A stretch of 53,876 nt of DNA, from assembly GCA_012270995.1 (NCBI GenBank), contig JAAXHG010000167.1, forward strand, positions 1 to 53,876, written 5' to 3'. The notes under the pieces are model-generated. The model searched no databases and was not told where the DNA came from. It saw only the letters and a list, made by a program, of their open reading frames with translations. The translations under genes were made by a program, and so were the position numbers. Positions 31,516 to 38,206 of the stretch are shown here, in pieces. This DNA comes from Vicinamibacteraceae bacterium. Its GTDB lineage: Bacteria > Acidobacteriota > Thermoanaerobaculia > Multivoradales > Multivoraceae. Numbering within the stretch: the stretch's first letter is position 1; each line of letters opens with the position of its first letter.

Positions 31516-32928
31516 TCAGGCGATGATGTCGTCGACGACCAGGCCTTCGACATCGGTCAGGCGGAAGTCGCGTCCCTGCGAGCGGTACGTCAACCGTTCG
31601 TGGTCGAGACCCAGCAGATGCAGGATCGTGGCGTGCAGGTCGTGGATGTGGACCTTGTCCTCGATCGCGTAGTAGCCGTAGTCATCGGTGCGGCCGTGGC
31701 CGTGGCCGGGCTTTGTGCCGCCGCCGGCCATGAACATCGTGTAGCCGTGGGGGTTGTGGTCGCGGCCGTTGCGGGCGCCGGCTTCGGCGCCGGGGGTCCG
31801 CCCGAACTCGCCGCCCCAGAGCACCAGGGTCTCGTCCAGCAGCCCCCGAGACTTGAGGTCCTTGATCAGGCCGGCCACCGGTTTGTCGACCTCGGCGCAG
31901 CTCTGCGGCAGGCCTGTGATCAGGCCGGAATGGTGGTCCCACTTCGTATCCGGGCCGTGTGTCGCCTGGACGAAGCGCACACCCGATTCCGAAAAGCGCC
32001 GGGCCAGCAGGCAACGGAGCCCGAAGTTGCGGGCCACCGGGTCGTCGAGCCCGTAGAGCCGTCGGGTGGCCTCCGACTCGCCCTCGATGCTCATCAGTTC
32101 GGGCGCCTCGGTCTGCATGCGGAAGGCGAGCTCGAAGGACTCGATGCGTCCCTCGAGCGCCTGGTCGGGGCCGGTCGCCTCGAGCTGGCGGCGCTGCCAG
32201 CGTTGCAGCAGGTCGAGTTCGCTTCGCTGGACCTCCGGCGACACCGATTCGTTGTCGAGGAAGTCGATCGTCGCGTCCTCGGTCTTCATCCGGGTCGTGC
32301 CGATCGCCGTCCCGTTGTAGGCGGCGGGCAGGAACGCCGACGAGTAGTTCTGGACGCCGCCGTGCTGGTACGAGGGGCAGATCGTGATGAAGCCGGGCAG
32401 GTTCTCGTTCTCGGTGCCGAGTCCGTAGGCGATCCACGAGCCCATCGACGGGCGGACGAAGCGGTCGCTGCCGGTGTTCATCGCCAGGATGGCGCCGCCG
32501 TGGGCCGCGTTCGTGCCCCACATCGAGCGGATGAAGCAGAGATCGTCGACCACCGAGGCGATGTTGGGCAGGAGTTCGCTCACCCAGGCGCCGGACTGGC
32601 CGTGCCGCCTGAACTCCCAGGGGCTCTTGAACAGGTTGCCGGTCTCGTTGAACTGCACCCGTGGCTTGGCGAAGGGCAGCGGCTTGTTGTCGTCGCGAAT
32701 CAGGAGCGGCTTGTACTCGAAGAGGTCGTGCTGCGACGGGCCGCCGTGCATGTGCAGGAAGATGATCCGCTTCGCCTTCGGCGCGAAGTGCGGCGCCCGG
32801 GGCGCCAGCGGGTTCGTGGACGTCGCGGCCAGCAGGGACGACAGCGCCAGGCCGCCGAAGCCGCAGCCGCAGGTCTTCAGCATCTGTCGGCGGGTCAAGG
32901 GTGGCGGCTGGTAGTGGGGGTAGCGCAT
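31516..32928 (-). CDS. DUF1501 family protein with Tat-type signal
   Basis: 470 residues. The N-terminus LTRRQMLKTCGCGFGG has the RRxxLK of a twin-arginine signal. The alkaline-phosphatase/sulfatase-like DUF1501 domain follows: FLHMHGGPSQHDLFEYKP, SMWGTNAAHGGAI, SGVRFVQATHGPDTKWDHHSGL and VLWGGEFGRTPGAEAGARNGRDHNPHGYT, which together hold the His/Asp residues of a likely metal site. DUF1501 genes usually stand beside DUF1549/DUF1553 cytochrome genes. Here that partner (38207-41188) is on the same strand but 5.3 kb upstream. The function of the pair is unproven. Confidence 0.92.
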   Translation of the reverse strand: MRYPHYQPPPLTRRQMLKTCGCGFGGLALSSLLAATSTNPLAPRAPHFAPKAKRIIFLHMHGGPSQHDLFEYKPLLIRDDNKPLPFAKPRVQFNETGNLFKSPWEFRRHGQSGAWVSELLPNIASVVDDLCFIRSMWGTNAAHGGAILAMNTGSDRFVRPSMGSWIAYGLGTENENLPGFITICPSYQHGGVQNYSSAFLPAAYNGTAIGTTRMKTEDATIDFLDNESVSPEVQRSELDLLQRWQRRQLEATGPDQALEGRIESFELAFRMQTEAPELMSIEGESEATRRLYGLDDPVARNFGLRCLLARRFSESGVRFVQATHGPDTKWDHHSGLITGLPQSCAEVDKPVAGLIKDLKSRGLLDETLVLWGGEFGRTPGAEAGARNGRDHNPHGYTMFMAGGGTKPGHGHGRTDDYGYYAIEDKVHIHDLHATILHLLGLDHERLTYRSQGRDFRLTDVEGLVVDDIIA

Positions 32929-33066
32929 CGGGCCGATCTAAGTCGTTGAGCTGGCTAGGCCTCGCTTCAGACCGCCGACCGTGTCGGCTCGAGTGCCCCG
33001 CACGGGGTGAGACGGCGTCCTTCGGAGCACAAGTCGCAAGCCGCGACGGGAGTCCGAGGGGACGCC

Positions 33067-33687
33067 TCAGCAGTTCGCCAAGGCCGCGAGGTTCGGCAGT
33101 CGGCCCCGCATCTTCCGCCTGAATGGCCCGCTTTCGTCGCACAGAATCTCGACCGTACCGGCCAGGGCGGTCTGTAGCTGTTTCGGCAGTTCAGCCTCCA
33201 GATCCCAGGAGAAGCTGACTGGTTCATCGTCGGCGTAGTAGCTCAAACTGATGTAGTTCTTGGCGGTGTCGTCTTGATGAAACTCGCACCGGCCGCCGTC
33301 CTGTTCCCACGCTGGCTCGCGACTCCCGTCGCCGGCCCAGTTTGAACGATAGCACCAGCCCGCACCGCACGCTCGATTCGCCACGTCGACGAGATGAAGA
33401 TCCGTCCACAGGTCCGCCAATCGGTCAAGCTGCTCTCGCTGAAGGCGCTGGCATGCCGAGACGCCGGCGTACGAGTCCGCGAAGAAGGAGCGACCTGCCC
33501 GGTCGACGTGAAAGGAGTCGGGCCGTGAGAGTCTCGGGAAATTCAGCTCCATGTGAAGTGCCGTGGCGTGGCGCCGGGCACTGGCGCCGAGGCCGGGCGT
33601 CACGAAACACTGCGGGTCCACGAAATGACAGCCGCCCAGAGCCAGAACGACCAAAACGGAAACCGGCACAACCTTCCAGCGAGACAT
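33067..33687 (-). CDS. Hypothetical lipoprotein
   Basis: 206 residues. The signal VSVLVVLALGGC gives a classical lipobox, with the modified Cys at residue 20. The mature part has eight Cys including CGAGWCYRSNW and ends in LANC, and shows no domain I recognise. It starts 29 bp after the phospholipase A2-like gene on the same strand, so the two are probably one transcript. Confidence 0.72.
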   Translation of the reverse strand: MSRWKVVPVSVLVVLALGGCHFVDPQCFVTPGLGASARRHATALHMELNFPRLSRPDSFHVDRAGRSFFADSYAGVSACQRLQREQLDRLADLWTDLHLVDVANRACGAGWCYRSNWAGDGSREPAWEQDGGRCEFHQDDTAKNYISLSYYADDEPVSFSWDLEAELPKQLQTALAGTVEILCDESGPFRRKMRGRLPNLAALANC

Positions 33688-33716
33688 GATCGCTTGGGGC
33701 GACGATCGAGTTGCGT

Positions 33717-34322
33717 CTAGCGGTTCCCCTCACCAGAAGCCCCGGAAGGTCCCGAGTCGCGAGCCTCCGCCCGGGGCCAGCCTGGCGGAGAGCCACCCTT
33801 CCATTGAGCCTCGCCCGCAACGATCGGTCCCGACGGGCATCTATCGGGATCACAGCATGTGGGTGACCGCGGCATGCCGATGAGGCGACACATGTCTGGA
33901 TTACATCTGCCGCACTGGCCCGCAGCGTACTGCCATACGTTCGCCGACACGCCGATGTAGGCGGCTGTTGCTGCCCCATAGCAGTTCTCGGCGCACTCCT
34001 CAAGCTCGTCGTCTGTCTTCAAACCAGAAGATCCGAGAAAGGCACCCGTAAGCGTGCAGACGGCCTTGAGTTCAAGGTAGAGGTTCAGGTCACACTGTGC
34101 CTTGTGCGCCAACCCGGGCCACGGGCCACCACAAACGCCCTGTACCGCCCAGCATTCGTCATGTCGCAAGCAGGCACCGAGAACGGCCTTGTCGAGCCCG
34201 GCCTGAATCACCTCCGACCAGCCACCGAGACTGCACCCGTCGCTCTTGTCGTCGGCGGTTGATTCGGTGGGCCATGTGAGCAAGACCACAGAAGCCAGTG
34301 CGACCAACAGTGTTCTCTTCAT
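33717..34322 (-). CDS. Secreted Cys-rich phospholipase A2-like protein
   Basis: 201 residues. A signal peptide (1-23, VALASVVLLTWP core) is followed by a Cys-rich domain. ACLRHDECW near residues 50-58 has the Cys-x-x-His-Asp-x-Cys pattern that marks the catalytic His-Asp of phospholipases A2. Further on CDLNLYLELKAVC resembles the second disulfide-bearing helix. Bacterial secreted members of this fold hydrolyse phospholipids at sn-2. A second Cys cluster (CGRCNPDMCRLIG, TCCDPDRC) follows and is not part of the core. The fold call rests on this motif alone, so activity is uncertain. It is co-oriented with the lipoprotein gene 29 bp downstream. Confidence 0.6.
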   Translation of the reverse strand: MKRTLLVALASVVLLTWPTESTADDKSDGCSLGGWSEVIQAGLDKAVLGACLRHDECWAVQGVCGGPWPGLAHKAQCDLNLYLELKAVCTLTGAFLGSSGLKTDDELEECAENCYGAATAAYIGVSANVWQYAAGQCGRCNPDMCRLIGMPRSPTCCDPDRCPSGPIVAGEAQWKGGSPPGWPRAEARDSGPSGASGEGNR

Positions 34323-34650
34323 CGGCGTTCTCCTCTCATCGGTGCCCCTCGAACTGTCTCGGAGCCGCTCTCGATCAACGGGAGGCCAACGCTAGTCGGC
34401 TGCTCCAGCCGTCGTCAAGCGGGAAGCCTCGTCCCATCAGAGCTATCCGGAAGTCCTGCCTCTTGAGTGGCTCGGTCGAGTCGTGTGGCGTTCGATGGGC
34501 CGTCTCGGCGGCGTTCCGGACCGTTGAGTGCGAGGTACGGGTGGCCGGGATTCGCCGGTTGCCGTAGGTTGCGCTGCCGCCCGGCCGGGAAGCAGTTTCC
34601 GGCTCGGCTTCGCCGCCGGACAGCACGTTCAGCTCACCTATACTTCCGCC
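34323..34650. other. 328-bp divergent intergenic region
   Basis: No gene seen. It separates the phospholipase A2-like gene (minus) from the repeat protein (plus). A TATACT box at 34639-34644, 6 bp before the ATG at 34651, could be a -10 element of a leaderless transcript, but no -35 box is convincing. Confidence 0.4.
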
Positions 34651-35823
34651 ATGAGATGGTCTGCGGAGATGCTTCTTCTCTTCGCCTTCGGCGTGCTGGC
34701 GGCCAGCCCGTTGCGCCCGCAGGCCGCGATGCCGGGGCTGGTCGTCAGCGGAACGCTAGTGGACGAGAGTGGTGCGCCCGCCGCCGGCGTCGAAGTTGTT
34801 CTCCGGCCGTACCCGAGCCGATACCAACTCGACCTTGATCTTCTGGGCATCTCGGATGCGCTACCGGCAGCCGCCGACGCCGTCCGCTCCGGCGTGGAAG
34901 GCGACTTTGCGCTCCAGGCACCGGTCATCGGGCCGTACCGCCTGGAGGTCCGGACGGGGCCGCCGGCCGTCGAAACCGGGGTCACCGTACCGCTGATCGT
35001 GCACGACTTCGTGCCGCTTGAGGTCCCGCTCCACCTGGAGCCGATTACTCTCGCGAACCACCAGCGTCTGACGGTTCGGGCGCTCGACCCGCACGGGCGA
35101 GGGCTCGCGGGGGCGCTCGTTCTGATTGAGGTGGTGCGGGAGGAGAACCCGCTCTGGCGTCCGGCCCATGAACAGTCGCAGCGACTCCGTGCAGTGTTCG
35201 ACCGGGCAACCATGCAGACAGACGCCGTAGGTGCGGCGCGGTTCCTTGTTCCCGCCGGGGCAACGCGGGTGGCCGTGGTCGCGTCAGGGTATGTGGCTCA
35301 GTCCGCTGTTGTAAGCGGCGACCGTGCTCTTTTCCGTCTGGAACCGGCCCGAAGTGTCGTGCTCCGCGTCACCGGCCCGGAAGGCGCGCCCGCAGTGCGG
35401 GCGGTCGTGCGGCTGGCGGCGGAGCGCCCGATCCCCTTTGCGCTAACGGACGAGAAGGGCGAGGCCGCGACGGGTGTTGGCGGAAGCGGGCGGGTTATGC
35501 TGGAAGTCGAAGCGGCGGGCGGCGCGTTGACCCGGCAACGCACCGGGAGCAGCGTCCCGGTTGACGTGCAGTCGCCATCGGCGGTCGACGTCTCGCTTGA
35601 GCCTGTCACGGCAATTCGGGGCCGGATCTCGGACGTCGAGACGGGGCACTCGGTCGTCGACGCCGTGGTCTGGGCCGGCACTGATCCCGGTCGTCAGGCG
35701 CGCTCCGACGGTTCGGGCGGTTTCTCTCTCGCTGCACCGCCGTACCAACCCGATTTCGAAGTAGGCGTGGTGGGCGGCAGGCTACGTGTCTGCGGCGGCG
35801 AGCGTCGCGGACGAGCATCCTGA
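34651..35823 (+). CDS. Carboxypeptidase regulatory-like repeat protein, 5' part of a frameshifted gene
   Basis: From ATG 34651 the frame gives a signal peptide (LLLFAFGVLAASPLRPQA) and repeated carboxypeptidase-regulatory-like beta-sandwich domains. Units include VSGTLVDESGAPAAGVEVVL, LTVRALDPHGRGLAGALVLI and IRGRISDVETGHSVVDAVVW. At the G run 35772-35774 one extra base breaks the frame; removing it restores VVAAGYVSAAASV, which continues at 35786. The last 17 codons before the stop at 35823 are therefore out of frame. Together with the next two parts this would be a secreted protein of about 1,140 residues. The role is unknown; such domains are common in adhesion and surface proteins. Confidence 0.75.
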   Translation: MRWSAEMLLLFAFGVLAASPLRPQAAMPGLVVSGTLVDESGAPAAGVEVVLRPYPSRYQLDLDLLGISDALPAAADAVRSGVEGDFALQAPVIGPYRLEVRTGPPAVETGVTVPLIVHDFVPLEVPLHLEPITLANHQRLTVRALDPHGRGLAGALVLIEVVREENPLWRPAHEQSQRLRAVFDRATMQTDAVGAARFLVPAGATRVAVVASGYVAQSAVVSGDRALFRLEPARSVVLRVTGPEGAPAVRAVVRLAAERPIPFALTDEKGEAATGVGGSGRVMLEVEAAGGALTRQRTGSSVPVDVQSPSAVDVSLEPVTAIRGRISDVETGHSVVDAVVWAGTDPGRQARSDGSGGFSLAAPPYQPDFEVGVVGGRLRVCGGERRGRAS

Positions 35824-37681
35824 GCGAGCCGCGGCTCTTTCGATCGGTCTCGTGCCTGCAGTACCGCTCGGCGGCTGGGTCTTGGACCGCTTCCACCAGG
35901 CTGTTGCGGGCGCAAAGGTACAAGTCGAACCGCTGGGCCGGGCACCCGACTACACCCGTCGTTCGACACTCTCGGGGCGCGCGACTTCGGCGCCGGACGG
36001 TTCGTTCTGGATCGGCAATGCGTTGTACAACAGCAGCTACCGGCTCACCGTCGAGGCCCCGTCTTTTGCTCCGATGCGCCAGGACCTGCCGGCCTTCGAG
36101 CGGAGCGCTCCGGCCGACCCAATCCAGGTCGTCCTCACCAAGGGACGACAAGTGTGGGGCACGATTGCCGACCCGAAAGGAGCGCCTGTTTCGGGGGCCC
36201 GCGTCCGGCTGCTCTGGCCTTCCGACGCCCCGGAGCTTGGAGCCAACTGGAACAGTCGGGAAGCGGTCGGCCCGGCGTGGTCGAACACAGCCGGCGAGTT
36301 TGAGTTCCCGCTCGTTGCGGCGGGCGCGTACGGCCTGGAGATCTCGCATCGGGAGTATGCCGACCTGCAAGGAGGCGCAGCGGTGGTGCCGCCGGGAGAT
36401 GGTTATGTCGACTTGGGGGTGTTTCCGCTGGCTGCCGGCCTGGAGGTCCACGGTGTGGTCATCGACCCGGAGCGGCGTCCCGTGCCCGGAGCGAAGATCC
36501 TGGCCAGGCAGCGAACAGCGGGCCTGTCGGCCCAGGAACGAAGCGCGACCACGGATGGCGACGGCCGGTTTCGGCTAGGCGGACTGCTTCCGGCTCTTGC
36601 CGACGTGACCGCAGTCGCGGACGGCTACGCTGCTTCAGTGGTCGAGTCCGTGCGGCCGGCAACAAGCGACCCGCTGACGATCGAACTGGCTGAGGGCGCG
36701 TCTCTGGCTGGTTTGGTACTGGCGCCCGACGGCACCGCGGCTGCCGGCGTAGAGGTCGAGTTGAGCCCATCGCCGGCCTCGGTTCGGACGGTCGTGAAGG
36801 CACCCACGCACAGCGTGTACCGCAGAAGTCGCACGGATGAGGGGGGTCGCTTCGTCTTCCGCGACGTTCTACCCGCAACGTGGACCGTCGCAGCCAACGG
36901 CGAAGGCGCCGTAGCGATGCAGGATCAAATCGAGATCGGGAACGGCGAGTGGCGAGAGATAGAATTGCAGATGCGAATACCCGACCGGTTGATCGTGCGG
37001 GTTACGAACCACGTTGGCGAACCGGTTGCGCGGGCACATGTCGCCGTTCGTTCGGAAGATCGTGACGGCAGGCGGTCGTTGGGTAGCACTGACGCCGGCG
37101 GCCTTGCGACCCTCTGGATCTCCCCCGGCCGGGCGACCGTCAAGATCGACCATCCGTTCCTGCTCGAACGCTCGCGCGACATCGTGCTCGTCGCCGGCGT
37201 CAACGAAGTCGACGTGAAGCTCTCTCCGGGCTGGGAGATCCAAGGCGCGGTCCGGTCAGCACACGGTGCGCCGTTGCCGGGTGTAGTCGTCGCAGCGACC
37301 GGAACATCGTCCGACTTGGAGAAGGAACTGGCAGGAGAGCAAGAGTGGCAGATCGCGATGCGCAGGACTGCGCATCTTCTGCTGCCGGGTACGAAAACCG
37401 TCGCCGGCGTGGGCGGCGCTTTCCGCCTGACCGGTTTGGACCGGGGCGGCTACCGTCTCGTCGCCCGTCTCGCTGGCTACACGGAAGGGAACTGCCCGAG
37501 CCGGTCGAGGTCGCCGGCCAGTCCGTCCACGGCGTGGAGATCGTCCTCGAACCTGGAACCTCGATTCGAGGGACGCTCATCGGACTCGACAGTTCCGACT
37601 TGGCGGGTGCCGAGGTCCAAGCCTGGAAGGGTACGCGGTTTCGGATCGCCAAGCCGGATGCAAGCGGCCGCTTTGAACTGA
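35786..37681 (+). CDS. Carboxypeptidase regulatory-like repeat protein, middle part
   Basis: This frame continues the 5' part and holds at least six more repeats, for example VWGTIADPKGAPVSGARVRLL, VHGVVIDPERRPVPGAKIL and IQGAVRSAHGAPLPGVVVAA. A second one-base loss in the G run at 37487-37489 sends it out of frame after AGYTEG; the last 60 or so codons to the stop at 37681 are Ser/Arg-rich noise. The GTG at 35786 has no ribosome binding site and is not a natural start. Confidence 0.72.
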   Translation: MSAAASVADEHPERAAALSIGLVPAVPLGGWVLDRFHQAVAGAKVQVEPLGRAPDYTRRSTLSGRATSAPDGSFWIGNALYNSSYRLTVEAPSFAPMRQDLPAFERSAPADPIQVVLTKGRQVWGTIADPKGAPVSGARVRLLWPSDAPELGANWNSREAVGPAWSNTAGEFEFPLVAAGAYGLEISHREYADLQGGAAVVPPGDGYVDLGVFPLAAGLEVHGVVIDPERRPVPGAKILARQRTAGLSAQERSATTDGDGRFRLGGLLPALADVTAVADGYAASVVESVRPATSDPLTIELAEGASLAGLVLAPDGTAAAGVEVELSPSPASVRTVVKAPTHSVYRRSRTDEGGRFVFRDVLPATWTVAANGEGAVAMQDQIEIGNGEWREIELQMRIPDRLIVRVTNHVGEPVARAHVAVRSEDRDGRRSLGSTDAGGLATLWISPGRATVKIDHPFLLERSRDIVLVAGVNEVDVKLSPGWEIQGAVRSAHGAPLPGVVVAATGTSSDLEKELAGEQEWQIAMRRTAHLLLPGTKTVAGVGGAFRLTGLDRGGYRLVARLAGYTEGNCPSRSRSPASPSTAWRSSSNLEPRFEGRSSDSTVPTWRVPRSKPGRVRGFGSPSRMQAAALN

Positions 37682-38067
37682 CCGCGGTCGCTCCCGGCAA
37701 CTGGCGGCTGTACGCGACGACCGGCAATCGGCGGTCCGACTTGCGGAGCGTGACCGTCGATCCGGGTCAACCGGCTGTAAACGTCGAGCTTCGGTTCGAG
37801 CGAGGACTTCGACTGTCGGGTCGGGTGCTAATCGGAGGGCAACCGGCGAGCGGTGGCTTCGTCTCTGCCAAGGCACTGGATGGGCCGTCATTCCGCCGCG
37901 GGCGAACGGATCACCTCGGGCGCTTCGTGCTGGATGGCGTGCCAGCGGGTCCCTACGACCTGACGTTCCGACACGACCTTGGCTTGCCCGTGGAGCAGTC
38001 GCTTGACCTGCGGACCGACTACGACGGTCTGCTTATCGATATGCCGCTACGCCCCGTACCGCCGTAG
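37489..38067 (+). CDS. Carboxypeptidase regulatory-like repeat protein, 3' part
   Basis: Continuation after the second frameshift: ELPEPVEVAGQSVHGVEIVL, IRGTLIGLDSSDLAGAEV, LSGRVLIGGQPASGGFV and the terminal LIDMPLRPVPP. The repeat spacing matches the upstream parts, and the protein ends here with no anchor or sorting domain. The two frameshifts both fall in G runs and are single-base, so sequencing error is as likely as real inactivation. Confidence 0.7.
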   Translation, partial: ELPEPVEVAGQSVHGVEIVLEPGTSIRGTLIGLDSSDLAGAEVQAWKGTRFRIAKPDASGRFELTAVAPGNWRLYATTGNRRSDLRSVTVDPGQPAVNVELRFERGLRLSGRVLIGGQPASGGFVSAKALDGPSFRRGRTDHLGRFVLDGVPAGPYDLTFRHDLGLPVEQSLDLRTDYDGLLIDMPLRPVPP

Positions 38068-38206
38068 TCGAGAGACCCAATCGCCGGCGGCCTCGGTGTC
38101 GAGTTCAGGAAGCGACGCCCGGCTGCAGCAAACCCACCGCGTCGCGGAACTCGCAACGGCCAGTAGCGTTAGCGTTAGCGATATCTGGAGCAGCCGTTGG
38201 CTCAGC

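Noticed and set aside
34651..38067. Programmed ribosomal frameshifting in the repeat protein
   Set aside because: No slippery heptamer, stimulatory hairpin or internal Shine-Dalgarno was seen at either site, and the shifts are of opposite sign.
38164..38181. Three tandem TAGCGT-like hexamers
   Set aside because: Only 18 bp, last unit imperfect; no evidence of a function or of variation.
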